Numbered from the stretch's first letter, positions 17,855 to 26,756 are shown. The stretch: 64,000 bases of DNA from Rhodovarius crocodyli (GCF_004005855.1 NZ_SACL01000001.1:1054001-1118000), one strand, 5' to 3'. The notes: generated by a model not told the origin, from the letters alone. Program-made: numbers and translations.

Positions 17855-19054
17855 ATGCCGCATGACGCCGTGACCCAGCAGCCCGACCCTTCGCTGACGG
17901 AGGAGGCCGTGGGCCTCGCCTTCGTCGGCTTGGCGCCGGAGGAGATACTGGCCCTGCGTGAGGGCACGGCGTGGAAGCATTTTCCCGCGCGGGGCGCCCA
18001 GCGCTTCGCGCATCTGTTGAGCCTGGCGGATATCGACGCCTATCTGCGCACCGACGGCGCGCGCAGCCCGCGCGTGGCCATGGCCGATGACAGCCGCCAG
18101 GGCAGCGCCGCCGTGCCGACGGAGGAATACGCCCTGCCGGACGGGCGCGTGGACCTGCCGCGCCTGTATCACCGCTTCGACAAGGGCGCGTCGCTCGTGC
18201 TGTCCCAGTTCCAGGACACGCACCCGCCGCTGGCGCGCTTCTGCCGGGGGCTGGAGAAGTTCTTCCTGCACGGGATGCAGACGAACATCTACCTGACGCC
18301 CCGTGGCGCCCAGGGCTTCCGCACCCATTACGACACGCATGATGTGCTGGTGATGCAGGTCTCCGGCCGCAAGCGCTGGCGCGTGTGGGACAAGCCGGGG
18401 CTGGAATACGCCACCCGTAACACCCCCTGGCCCGGCGACGTGGCGCCGGAGGGCGAGCCGCATGTGTTCGTGCTGGAGCCGGGAGAGGCGCTGTATATCC
18501 CGCGCGGCATCATGCATGACGCGGCCACCGAGGGCGACGAGCCTTCGCTGCACATCACGCTGGGCTTCGTCGAGGTCGGCTGGGGTGATCTGCTGGGCCG
18601 GCTGATCGCGGCCGAGGAAGCGGAGAACCCGGCCCTGCGCCATGCCGTGCCCACCTGGCGGCTGGGCGGGCCGGAGGGCATCGCGCTGCTGCTGGAACAG
18701 ATGGCCGAGCGCCTGCGCGGCCTGGCCGGCCAGGCCCAGGCGGAACGCCTGTCGGTGATGCTGCTGGACGGGCTGAACGAGGACCGGCAGCCCCTGCCGG
18801 CGCGCGGGCTGTTCCCCGCCCCGATCGACCCCGCGCGGCGCCTGCGCATGGCCGACGGCATGCACCACCATGTGGCCATCACCCCCGATGGGATGGCCGC
18901 CCTGCACTGGACCTGCGGCAACATCCCGCTCAACGAGGCCGAGCTGGGCTGGCTGGAGGCGCTGACGGAGGGTGCCTCGGCCGATGAGCTGGGCGAGGGC
19001 GCGCTGGAGTTCATGCAGGCGCTGAACCGCAACGGGCTGCTGGAAGCGGCCTGA
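17855..19054 (+). CDS. JmjC/cupin-type Fe(II)/2-oxoglutarate oxygenase (ROX-like)
   Basis: A 399-residue cytoplasmic protein of the Cupin_4/JmjC group, whose known members hydroxylate protein side chains (for example bacterial YcfD on a ribosomal Arg, human NO66/MINA53 on ribosomal His). The iron ligands are visible: H158-x-D160 in FRTHYDTHDVL and H221 in IPRGIMHDA, with QVSGRKRWRVW between them. A winged-helix-like C-terminal region (about residues 250-399) follows, as in ROX enzymes. It begins 3 nt after repeat protein 2 and has no strong Shine-Dalgarno sequence of its own, suggesting translational coupling. The context points to the adjacent repeats as substrate, but a ribosomal substrate remains the main alternative. 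Confidence 0.85.
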   Translation: MPHDAVTQQPDPSLTEEAVGLAFVGLAPEEILALREGTAWKHFPARGAQRFAHLLSLADIDAYLRTDGARSPRVAMADDSRQGSAAVPTEEYALPDGRVDLPRLYHRFDKGASLVLSQFQDTHPPLARFCRGLEKFFLHGMQTNIYLTPRGAQGFRTHYDTHDVLVMQVSGRKRWRVWDKPGLEYATRNTPWPGDVAPEGEPHVFVLEPGEALYIPRGIMHDAATEGDEPSLHITLGFVEVGWGDLLGRLIAAEEAENPALRHAVPTWRLGGPEGIALLLEQMAERLRGLAGQAQAERLSVMLLDGLNEDRQPLPARGLFPAPIDPARRLRMADGMHHHVAITPDGMAALHWTCGNIPLNEAELGWLEALTEGASADELGEGALEFMQALNRNGLLEAA

Positions 19055-19142
19055 TCAACTTCCCGCTGGCGTCGCGCGATCTGACGATGCGCGGCGCCTG
19101 CCCGCCCGCCTAGCCTGCGCCTTCCACGGGAGGGCGCGGGCA

Positions 19143-19712
19143 ATGGGCAGCAATTTCGGCGGCGGGGCGGTGTTCAACGGGGCCTCGCCCTCCAGCCATC
19201 CGCAGATCGTGGCGCGCATCGTGCGGGATTACGTGCCGGCCGGCGGGCGGGTGATGGACATCGGCGGCACGGCGCATGGCTTCAAGGCGCAGGCGGTGCT
19301 GCCGGCGGGTGCCCGGCTGGTGATCGTGAACCCGGAGCCGGGTGTGGGCGCCGATGTGGCGGACACCAGCCACATTCCGCTGACGGAACCGCCCTTCGAC
19401 TTGGCGATGCTGTTCGGCGTGATCCTGCAATTGCCGAAGGAGATCGTGCGCGAGATCTTCAGCCTGGCGCGGCAGCGCCTGCGGGCCGGCGGCACCATGC
19501 TGGTGGCGGACCCCGACCCGACCGGGGTGGCCGGCACCATCGACCGCTACAGCAAGGCGATCTTCACGCCGCACAAGAAGTTCTTCGTGCACACGCCGGC
19601 CGAGACGCGGCAGATGCTGGCCGATGCGGGCTTCACGCGCTTCACGGACCGGCCGGATCTGCGGCCGGCGTTCCGCCAGCCGCCCTACTACATCCTGGCC
19701 GCGAGTTTCTGA
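19143..19712 (+). CDS. class I SAM-dependent methyltransferase-like protein
   Basis: A 189-residue protein with a Rossmann-type methyltransferase layout: motif I-like VMDIGGTAHG near residue 37, a PFDLAMLFGVI strand (motif II region) near residue 83 and RLRAGGTMLVADP (post-motif II) near residue 120. The motif I glycines are fewer than usual (DIGGTAHG), so activity is not certain. GGAGGG lies upstream of the ATG. It is 88 bp behind the oxygenase gene on the same strand and could share its transcript; a link to the repeat proteins is only positional. The terminator at 19845 follows. Confidence 0.65.
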   Translation: MGSNFGGGAVFNGASPSSHPQIVARIVRDYVPAGGRVMDIGGTAHGFKAQAVLPAGARLVIVNPEPGVGADVADTSHIPLTEPPFDLAMLFGVILQLPKEIVREIFSLARQRLRAGGTMLVADPDPTGVAGTIDRYSKAIFTPHKKFFVHTPAETRQMLADAGFTRFTDRPDLRPAFRQPPYYILAASF

Positions 19713-19844
19713 ACTCACCCATTTCCCCGGCGCACGGCGCCGGGCGGCGCCCATAAGGCTGTCGGGCCGGGCACGCGGGCGGCGCGCCGAAAGCCAAGCG
19801 GCCGGAGGCCGCGCCCGGCGTCTGAGGGCGGGAACAATCCACTG

Positions 19845-19871
19845 AAAAAGCCCGCCTTGCAGCGGGCTTTT
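19845..19871. terminator. bidirectional intrinsic terminator (methyltransferase gene / tmRNA)
   Basis: Hairpin GCCCGC-CTTGCA-GCGGGC flanked by AAAAA on one side and TTTT on the other. It can end both the plus-strand methyltransferase transcript and the minus-strand tmRNA transcript, whose coding piece ends just before it. Confidence 0.88.
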
Positions 19872-19875
19872 CAAG

Positions 19876-20157
19876 TGGGGGGATTCTGTTGCCCGGTTCC
19901 CCCCGGACCGCGCTTACCTATTAGGCAGCGAGCGCCACAGCCTCACGGCTGTTATCGTTGGCACTTGTGATTTAGCCCGATAACGGCGGTACAATGCCGG
20001 GCAAAAACCGTGTCTTTACCGCGCACGTCGAAGCTGTTTCGTCCCCACACGCGCCCCACGATCCTGGGCGGGAAATTGGTGGAGACGCCGGGCACTGCCC
20101 CCGGGTCCGTAACGCTTATTCCACACGGCGTTTATCGCCATAGTCCCCGAAGGTGAC
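19876..20157 (-). ncRNA. ssrA: tmRNA (permuted, two-piece alphaproteobacterial ssrA)
   Basis: Rescues stalled ribosomes by trans-translation. On the minus strand the acceptor piece comes first and ends at CGTCTCCACCA (20077), with a T-arm-like CCGGG-GGCAGTG-CCCGG before it. After a roughly 30-nt spacer, removed during maturation, the coding piece begins GGGGACG (20046); GGGGACG pairs fully with CGTCTCC to form the acceptor stem. The tag frame at 19962-19924 encodes ANDNSREAVALAA and is followed by TAA TAG. The AND...ALAA pattern is a typical degradation tag. A pseudoknot-forming CCGGGGGGAACCGG...CCCCCC follows. The 5' boundary is approximate. A TATAT -10-like box lies at about 20166. Confidence 0.95.
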
Positions 20158-20197
20158 AGGGGGCATATAGCGTGCCGCCCCGCCGGAATCGAGGGGG

Positions 20198-23100
20198 CTA
20201 GCCTGCCGCCTTCTCGATTTCGCGGCACAGGCGCTCGGTTTCGGCCGCCGGGTCCTGGAACCAGTCGGTGGACCACACCCGCGCCAGCTTCCAGCCCAGC
20301 CGCTCCAGCGCATCCTGGCGCAGCCTGTCGCGGTCGCGCGCGCTGCGGGCGTCGTGATAGGTGGCACCATCGCATTCGATGCCCAGCACGAAGCGCCCCT
20401 GCCGCTTCACCGCGATGTCGATGCGATAGCCGGCCACGCCGAGGGACAGCGCGACCTCATGGCCCTTCGCGCGCAGGGCGGCGGCGACCGAGGCCTCGAA
20501 GGGCGCCTGTTCGGCGGCCGCGGGGTCAGGCCGGGCGGGGTCGGCCCGGCCCTCGCGCGCATAGAGCAGATAATCCTTCAGCACCTGCACGCCGCGCGCG
20601 GTGCGGCCGGGCTCCACCACGATGTCCTCGGCCTGCAGGGAGGCGAACAGCATGATCTTCCGCTTGGCGCGGGTGAACAGCACGTTCAGGCGGCGATGGC
20701 CGTCCTGCGCGCGGTTCACCGGGAAGAAGCGCTGGTACATCACGCCCTGCGGGGTGCGGCCCCAGCCCAGCGAGATCATGATCACGTCCCGCTCGTCGCC
20801 CTGGACGTTTTCCAGGTTCTTCACGAAGGGCGGTTCCAGCTTCGCTTCCCAGGCATCGGCGTATTGGGCGGCGGCCTCGTCGTCGCGGGTCAGGCGGGCC
20901 AGCTCGGCCTCGATCAGTTCCTTCTGCGGCTGGTTCATCGCCACGATGCCGTGGCTGAGGCCGGGGTTCGCCTTCATGAACTCGACGGAGGCCTTCGCGA
21001 TCGCCTGGGCTTCCTCGACATTCACTTTGCTGCGCCAGTGGCCGTTCACCTGCACCAGCTCGATGCCCAGCGTGGCCGAGGGCGCGCGGGCGGCGGGGAA
21101 CACCACCAGGTTGCCGTCGTAGAATTCCTGGTTGGAGAAGGCGATCAGCGATTCATGCTGGCTGCGGTAATGCCAGCGCAGGCGCCGCCCGGGCCGGAAG
21201 GCGCGGCTGGCGAGATCGAGGATGCTCTCGGCCTCCACCTTGTCCTCGGCTGACAGCGCGGCCTCGTCCTCCTCATCCTCCTCGTCGTCGAGCAGGGAGC
21301 GGTCGAAGAAGTTGGTGGGGGGCAGCTGCTTGGAATCGCCCACGATCACGCATTGCGCGCCGCGCAGCAGGGCGCCCACGGAATCCTCGGGCTTGATCTG
21401 GCTGGCCTCGTCCATCACCACCAGGTCGAAGCGCAGCCCGTCGGGCTTCAGGTATTGTGCGACCGTCAGCGGCGACATCATCAGGCAGGGCGCGCGGGCC
21501 AGCACGGCATCGGCGGCGCGGGCCATCAGCTCGCGCACGGGGATGAAGCGCTGCTTCTTGCCCATCTCGTTCTGCAGCAGCGGCTCTCCGCGCCACTGGC
21601 GGCGGCTGCCCTCCGCGCTGCCCTTGGGGATGGGGCGCTTCTGGCATTCGGCGGTGACGGCGCCGGCGGCGTTCCTGATGCGCTCCCGGTCGGCCGCGGC
21701 GAAGCCCTGGCGCAGCGCCGAGAGCTGGGCGCCGGGGCGGCTGAACACGGCGCGCTCGGCCTCCGCGCGGGGGCGCACGGCGTTCCAGGCCAGGGCCCAG
21801 TCCAGGGCGGGCCCCAAGCCCTGGGGCGGATGCGCGGCCAGCACGGGGCCGGCCAGCGGGTCTTCCATCGCCTCGGCGCGGGTGCGGGCATAGGCGAGCC
21901 ATTGGCCCAGCCCCTCGGGCGCTGCCTGCATGGCGCGCAGGGTGGCGGCGCCGGTGCCGGCCGGCAGGCCCAGCGGCGCCAGCGCGGCCATTTCGCTGTC
22001 CAGCTTCGGCAGGGCCATCCGCAGCACATCGGCCACCTGGCGCAGCTGCCGCGCGGCATCGGTCCAGCCATCGGCCAGCAGGGGGCCGGGGTTGGGCAGG
22101 ACGGCGCGCAGGGCCATGACGAAGCCCGCCGTGGCGCGCAGCAGCCCGCGTTCCGGCACGCTGGGCGCGGCGTCGCGGGTGGCGGCGGCGCGGGCCAGGG
22201 CGGGCAGCTCCGACAGGCGCAGGGCGGGGTTCAGCCCGGCGGTCAGCGCCGCGATGCGCTTCAGCCGGTCGCCGCGCTCCGCCAGCAGGGATTGCGCGGC
22301 GGCCCAGGGCTTGTCGTCCGGCAGGCCGGTGCCGTCCAGGAAGGCCAGCAACGCGGTGGCAGGGGCGGCCAGGGCGGCCAGGCGCTGCACTTCCTCGGGT
22401 GCTGCGGCCAGCAGGGGGGCGGCCTCGGGCCGGGCCTGCCAGGCGGCGGCCTCGGCCATGGCGGCCAGCGGTGCCTCGCGCGGGTCCAGCGCGCCGGGCA
22501 GGGCGCGCAGCGCGGCGTCGGAGAACAGGGATTCCCGCAGCGCCGCTGCCTCCGCCGCCTGTTCCAGCAGGGCGGGCCATTGGTTGCGCGGCGGGCGGGG
22601 CTCGGTGCGCCAGCGGTCCTCGAACAGATAGCGCGCCTCGCGCACATCGGCCTTCAGGAAGGCCAGCATGCCGTCGGAGGCGCGCAGCGTGGCGGCGGCC
22701 TCCCGCAGCTTCTGCGCATCGGCGCGGGTCAGGTCGAACTTCTCGATGCCCAGCAGCGTGTCGCGCAGCCGGCGCTGGCGGGCGGCGCCGTCGGCCAGCA
22801 CGGCGGCATGGGCCTCAAGCCCCGGGCGGCGATGCGCGATGGCCTCGGGCGGCAGGGCGGCGGCGGCCTGGGCGGCGCGCGCCGCGCGGCGGATGGCGCC
22901 GATGTCGGACGTGGCGGGCACGCCCAGCGCCAGCACGGCCTGCGCCTGGGCGGCGAGGCCCGCGGCCTCCGTCTCGGCCTGGGCCAGCAGCTGCGGCAGG
23001 GTGGAGAGGGGCGCGTCGCCCAGCCCCTCGGCCAGGTCGGCCAGGGGGGCGAGGTCCGCGCCGTCACCCTGCACGCCCGCCGCGTCCAGCCGCGCCTGTG

Positions 23101-25048
23101 CGGCATCCAGCGCCAGCAGCGCGTCGATGGCGCCGGATGCGGCGAGGCCGGGCAGCAGGGAACGGTCGGCGGGCGGTTCCGGCAGGCGGGTCAGGGCCTC
23201 CAGCGTCGCGCGCATGTCCGTCACGGGCGCACCCAGCCGGGCGGCCAGCACGCTGCCGGCCTGTTCCACGGCGGTGGCCAGCGGCGCCAGGGTGGCGATG
23301 CCGGCCAGCAGCTTCTCCCGTTCCTCGGGGAACAGGTCTGAGCGGGCCAGCCCGGCGAAGGGCGAGGCGGCGGGGTCGAAGCCCTGGGCGGCGGCCTGCA
23401 CGGCTTCCAGCTTGCGGCGCGCCAGGCGCGGGGCGGCCGCATCGCCGGGGGCGGGCAGCACCACGCCGCGCAGCAGCCCGGGCAGCGCCGGGTATTGCCG
23501 CCCCAGCTCCGCCAGGCGGCCGATCAGGTCATGGACGGTCTCATCCTCGGGCCCCGCCTTGGCGTGCATCACGGCCAGGTGGTGGTCGATCTCGGTCTTG
23601 GCGCGGGCGGCTTCGGCCAGGCTGGCGGCGTTGCCGGCGGGGGCCGTGCGGGGCAGGGCGTCGCGCTGGCGCAGGGCCTCGATCACGGCTGCCGGGCGCG
23701 CGCCCGCCGAGTGCAGCGACAGGCAGAAGGCACCGAGGCCCACGCGGTCCAGCCGCTGCTTCACTACCTCCAGCGCGGCCATCTTCTCGGCCACGAACAG
23801 CACGGATTTGCCGTGATACAGCGCGTTGGCGATCAGGTTCGCGATGGTCTGGGATTTGCCGGTGCCGGGCGGCCCCTCGATGACCAGCGAGCGGCCCTGC
23901 ATGGCGTCGATGATGGCGCTGTGCTGGCTGCTGTCGGCATCCTGCACCAGCACCGGGGCCAGCCTGACGGATTCAGGCGCGTCGATGTCGTATTCCTGGG
24001 CGAAGTCGTCGCCCTCGCCGGCGGTGGAGCCGGCGCGCAGCAGGGGGCGCACCAGGCTGTGGTCCGTGGGCGGTGCGGCCCAGTTCGCGCGCTCCAGGTC
24101 GCGGTACATGGCGATGCGCGCGAAGCTGAAGGGGGCCAGCGTGATGAAGCGCCGCACGCGCCAGCGCGGGCGGGATCTCACCGCCTCTGCCACCGCCGCC
24201 AGATAGGTTTCGGCGGGGTTCTCGGCCTCGGCGTCCAGCGCGGGCAGGGCGAAGCGGAAATCGTCGCGCAGGCGCAGTTCCAGGCTGAGATTGCCGACCG
24301 GCGTGCCGTCGGTGGCCGTCAGGCGGAACTCCTCCTCGCCACCACGCCCGCGCTTGCCCTCCAGCGCCACCGGCAGCAGCAGCAGGGGCGAGACGCAGGG
24401 CTTGTCGTCGCGCTCGCTCTCGAACCATTCCAGGAAGCCGAGGGCGAGGTGCAGCGTGGCGACGCCGGTTTCCTGCTCGATGCCGCGCACGCGGTTCCTG
24501 AGCGAGCCGAGCTGGGCGCGCAGCTGGTCGGGGAACAGCAGGGTCTGGAGGGCGTCGTCCTTATGCTTGTCGGGTGCGGCCTCGGCGGCGGGCGGCATGT
24601 CGAAGGACGGTTCGACGCCATGTTCCTTCGCCCAGGCCGCGAGGTCGAGGTTGCGGCGCTCCGGCCGGGGCGGCATGCCGCGCGCAGCGCGGACGCGGTC
24701 ACGCAGGGCGCGTTCGACGCGCGCCACGGCCACCGCGTTGTCGGCATCGGCGGCGGCGTGGTCACGGCGATAGGCCTCGTCGGTCGCGCGGGCGGCTTCG
24801 AGCGCCGCACGGAACTCGTCATTGTCCTCGTCGCGGGGGTTGGGCTCGGGCTCGGGTAGGCCCTTGAAGCGCAGCGCCTTGTCGTCGCGCAGGCGCTTCA
24901 GCACCGCCTCGGGCTGTTCATCCACGATGCGGATGCCGGCGCCGCGTGAGCCATGGGGGAAATGCAGCAGCCGGTTGCGGCGGCTGCGGTCCACCAGGCG
25001 TTCGCGGAGCTCCTCATAGGCGCGGGCGGCGATGTCGATGTCTGGCAC
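20198..25048 (-). CDS. DUF4011 / superfamily 1 helicase / MTES_1575-type endonuclease protein (Hhe-like, putative antiphage)
   Basis: A 1616-residue protein. The N-terminal part contains the DUF4011 (HEPN-related) region with LVDRSRRNRLLHF. The SF1 helicase core has Walker A GPPGTGKSQTIANL near residue 395, MDEASQIKPED (Walker B) near 1210, GDSKQLPP, and RLNVLFTRAKRKIMLFAS near 1460. The C terminus (about 1530-1616) is a Vsr/DUF559-like nuclease with ECDGATYHD and RDRDRLRQDALERLGW. The same domain order defines the reported Hhe (DUF4011-helicase-Vsr) defence protein. The start is GTG at 25048 with no clear Shine-Dalgarno sequence. It is a single gene with no partner, ending 40 bp upstream of the tmRNA 5' end. 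Confidence 0.88.
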   Translation of the reverse strand: MPDIDIAARAYEELRERLVDRSRRNRLLHFPHGSRGAGIRIVDEQPEAVLKRLRDDKALRFKGLPEPEPNPRDEDNDEFRAALEAARATDEAYRRDHAAADADNAVAVARVERALRDRVRAARGMPPRPERRNLDLAAWAKEHGVEPSFDMPPAAEAAPDKHKDDALQTLLFPDQLRAQLGSLRNRVRGIEQETGVATLHLALGFLEWFESERDDKPCVSPLLLLPVALEGKRGRGGEEEFRLTATDGTPVGNLSLELRLRDDFRFALPALDAEAENPAETYLAAVAEAVRSRPRWRVRRFITLAPFSFARIAMYRDLERANWAAPPTDHSLVRPLLRAGSTAGEGDDFAQEYDIDAPESVRLAPVLVQDADSSQHSAIIDAMQGRSLVIEGPPGTGKSQTIANLIANALYHGKSVLFVAEKMAALEVVKQRLDRVGLGAFCLSLHSAGARPAAVIEALRQRDALPRTAPAGNAASLAEAARAKTEIDHHLAVMHAKAGPEDETVHDLIGRLAELGRQYPALPGLLRGVVLPAPGDAAAPRLARRKLEAVQAAAQGFDPAASPFAGLARSDLFPEEREKLLAGIATLAPLATAVEQAGSVLAARLGAPVTDMRATLEALTRLPEPPADRSLLPGLAASGAIDALLALDAAQARLDAAGVQGDGADLAPLADLAEGLGDAPLSTLPQLLAQAETEAAGLAAQAQAVLALGVPATSDIGAIRRAARAAQAAAALPPEAIAHRRPGLEAHAAVLADGAARQRRLRDTLLGIEKFDLTRADAQKLREAAATLRASDGMLAFLKADVREARYLFEDRWRTEPRPPRNQWPALLEQAAEAAALRESLFSDAALRALPGALDPREAPLAAMAEAAAWQARPEAAPLLAAAPEEVQRLAALAAPATALLAFLDGTGLPDDKPWAAAQSLLAERGDRLKRIAALTAGLNPALRLSELPALARAAATRDAAPSVPERGLLRATAGFVMALRAVLPNPGPLLADGWTDAARQLRQVADVLRMALPKLDSEMAALAPLGLPAGTGAATLRAMQAAPEGLGQWLAYARTRAEAMEDPLAGPVLAAHPPQGLGPALDWALAWNAVRPRAEAERAVFSRPGAQLSALRQGFAAADRERIRNAAGAVTAECQKRPIPKGSAEGSRRQWRGEPLLQNEMGKKQRFIPVRELMARAADAVLARAPCLMMSPLTVAQYLKPDGLRFDLVVMDEASQIKPEDSVGALLRGAQCVIVGDSKQLPPTNFFDRSLLDDEEDEEDEAALSAEDKVEAESILDLASRAFRPGRRLRWHYRSQHESLIAFSNQEFYDGNLVVFPAARAPSATLGIELVQVNGHWRSKVNVEEAQAIAKASVEFMKANPGLSHGIVAMNQPQKELIEAELARLTRDDEAAAQYADAWEAKLEPPFVKNLENVQGDERDVIMISLGWGRTPQGVMYQRFFPVNRAQDGHRRLNVLFTRAKRKIMLFASLQAEDIVVEPGRTARGVQVLKDYLLYAREGRADPARPDPAAAEQAPFEASVAAALRAKGHEVALSLGVAGYRIDIAVKRQGRFVLGIECDGATYHDARSARDRDRLRQDALERLGWKLARVWSTDWFQDPAAETERLCREIEKAAG

Positions 25049-25095
25049 CCGGGGAGGGTATCAGGGTGGGTGCTGAGGACCAAGGGGCTGGAGTT

Positions 25096-25232
25096 GTTCT
25101 TCTTTTTCTGAAGAAAAAGAAGCAAAAAGACTTCGTTAGTTTGATGGCGCCTGGAAGGTAAGGTGCTGCCTTAACCCCCGAGACATCACATATAAGACAG
25201 AAATTTTTTGGTTCTTTTTTATAAAAAAGAAC
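25096..25232. repeat. dispersed repeat, family B, copy 1
   Basis: 137 bp between the Hhe-like gene and the ABC permease stop. The left end is a hairpin, GTTCTTCTTTTTCTGAAG with AAAAAGAAG, followed by CAAAAAG. The middle contains AAGGTGCTGCCTTAA. The right end is TTTTTTGGTTC followed by a second hairpin, GTTCTTTTTT-AT-AAAAAAGAAC. Outer ends GTTCTT and AAGAAC are inverted repeats. The same arrangement occurs inverted at 48171-48303. The hairpin/T-run ends could stop transcription in both directions. Confidence 0.82.
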
Positions 25233-25245
25233 AAAGACGCTTCGC

Positions 25246-25995
25246 CTATTTTCCTGCCCAATGCACCAGGCGCTTCTCAGCCACCAGAAACAGCAGGTTC
25301 AGCGAATACCCCAGTGCGCCCGCGATGAAGATCACCCCATACATCAGCCCGGTCTCGAATAGCGTCTGCGCCACGATCACGCGCTGGCCCAGCCCGTCCG
25401 TGCTGCCGATGAACATTTCCGCGACCACGACGATGACGAGGGCCAGCGAGATGCCGCTGCGCATGCCGACCAGGATCTGCGGCATCGCCTCCCACAGCAT
25501 CACATCCCACAGGATGCGGCCCTCTGAGGCGCCCATGACGCGCGCGGCCAGCACGCGGGTGCGGCGGGCGTTCATCACGCCATAGGCGGCGTTGAACAGG
25601 ATCACCAGCGCGGCGCCGAAGGCGGCCACCGCGATCTTGGTGCCCTCACCCACGCCGAACAGGATCAGGAACAGCGGGAACAGCGCGGAGGCAGGGGTGG
25701 AGCGGAAGAAGTCCACCACGAACTCGACGGCGCGGTAGATGCGCTCCCGCGCGCCAAGGGCCACGCCGAGCGGCACGCCGATCGCGGTCGCGATCAGGAA
25801 GGCCTGGATGGTGCGCCAGATGGTGCGCCAGGTGTCGAACAGCAGCGGGCCGTTGCGGAAGCCGTCGATGGTGTCGCGCAGGGTCTCGGCGGGGCTGGGC
25901 AGCAGCACGGGGTCGGCCACCTTCAGCAGCACGGCCACCCACCAGAACACGATGAAGCCCAGCGCGCCGAAAATGGGGGGAAGGATCGCCCTCAT
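25246..25995 (-). CDS. ABC transporter permease (SsuC/TauC type)
   Basis: Inner-membrane permease of 249 residues with about six hydrophobic segments and a permease loop with G at the ATPase contact (VMGASEGRILWDVMLWEAMPQI, given here as EGRILWDVMLWEA). This is the BPD_transp_1 fold of nitrate/sulfonate/taurine/pyrimidine-precursor importers. Its ATG overlaps the stop of the ATPase gene in an ATGA arrangement. Last gene of a five-gene minus-strand operon (VOC protein, two binding proteins, ATPase, permease). Substrate unknown. Confidence 0.88.
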   Translation of the reverse strand: MRAILPPIFGALGFIVFWWVAVLLKVADPVLLPSPAETLRDTIDGFRNGPLLFDTWRTIWRTIQAFLIATAIGVPLGVALGARERIYRAVEFVVDFFRSTPASALFPLFLILFGVGEGTKIAVAAFGAALVILFNAAYGVMNARRTRVLAARVMGASEGRILWDVMLWEAMPQILVGMRSGISLALVIVVVAEMFIGSTDGLGQRVIVAQTLFETGLMYGVIFIAGALGYSLNLLFLVAEKRLVHWAGK

Positions 25996-26756
25996 GCCAC
26001 GGCGACCGAGGCGGTGAAGACATCGAGCGCGCGCTTCTTCAGCGCGACGAAGGCGGGGTCGCTCAGGGTGTCGGGCGTGCGGGGCCAGGGCAGGGGCACG
26101 GGCATGTCATCCGCGATGGTGGTGGGGCGGCGGGTCAGCATCAGCACGCGGTCGGCCAGCGCGATGCTTTCCTCCAGGTCATGGCTGACCAGGATGGTGG
26201 TGATGGACAGGCGCTTCAGCACCTCCTGCAACAAGGTGCGCAGGGAGAGGGTGGTCTCGTAGTCCAGCGCGGAGAAGGGTTCGTCGAGGAACAGCACCTC
26301 CGGCTGCACGGCCAGCGCGCGCATGATGGAGGCGAGCTGCTGCTGCCCGCCCGAGAGCTCATACGGGTAGCGGTTGAGGTCGAAGCGGACGCGGAATTCG
26401 GCCTTCAGGTGATCCAGCCGCGCCTCGATGTCGCGCCTGGCCATGCCCTTGCGGCGCATCGGGTAGCGGATGTTGTCGGCGGTGGTCATCCAGGGGAAGG
26501 ACGCCTCGCGGTAGTTCTGGAACACGTAGCCGATGCCGGCCTCACGCGCCGTGCGGCCGTCGAACAGGATGGTCCCGCCATCCACCGGCATCAACCCGGC
26601 GGCCATGTTGATCAGGGTGGATTTGCCGCAGCCGTTGGGGCCGAAGATGGCCAGGATCTCGCCCTGGCGCACGTCCAGGTCGAAGCCCGAATAGACCGGC
26701 TGCCCGCCGAAGGCCTTTTGCAGGCCCCGGACGGATAGGGCGGGCCTAGAGGGCAC
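25992..26756 (-). CDS. ABC transporter ATP-binding protein (SsuB/TauB type)
   Basis: A 254-residue ATPase with Walker A GPNGCGKSTL, Q-loop FQNYRE, signature LSGGQQQ, Walker B VLFLDEPFSALD and switch His in LVSHDLEE. It energises the permease next to it. No ATG precedes the fold, so GTG at 26756 is chosen; it overlaps the end of the upstream binding-protein gene by 11 nt, consistent with coupling. The signature motif is LSGGQQQ rather than the commoner LSGGQRQ or LSGGMRQ. Confidence 0.9.
   Translation of the reverse strand: MPSRPALSVRGLQKAFGGQPVYSGFDLDVRQGEILAIFGPNGCGKSTLINMAAGLMPVDGGTILFDGRTAREAGIGYVFQNYREASFPWMTTADNIRYPMRRKGMARRDIEARLDHLKAEFRVRFDLNRYPYELSGGQQQLASIMRALAVQPEVLFLDEPFSALDYETTLSLRTLLQEVLKRLSITTILVSHDLEESIALADRVLMLTRRPTTIADDMPVPLPWPRTPDTLSDPAFVALKKRALDVFTASVAVA

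Noticed and set aside
20040-20080. Integration (att) site at tmRNA for an island carrying the helicase gene
   Set aside because: No integrase and no second copy of the CGTCTCCACCA end could be found by eye on either side.
21353-24859. Two long plus-strand frames opposite the helicase gene
   Set aside because: They mirror the helicase codons; the helicase motifs on the minus strand are decisive.
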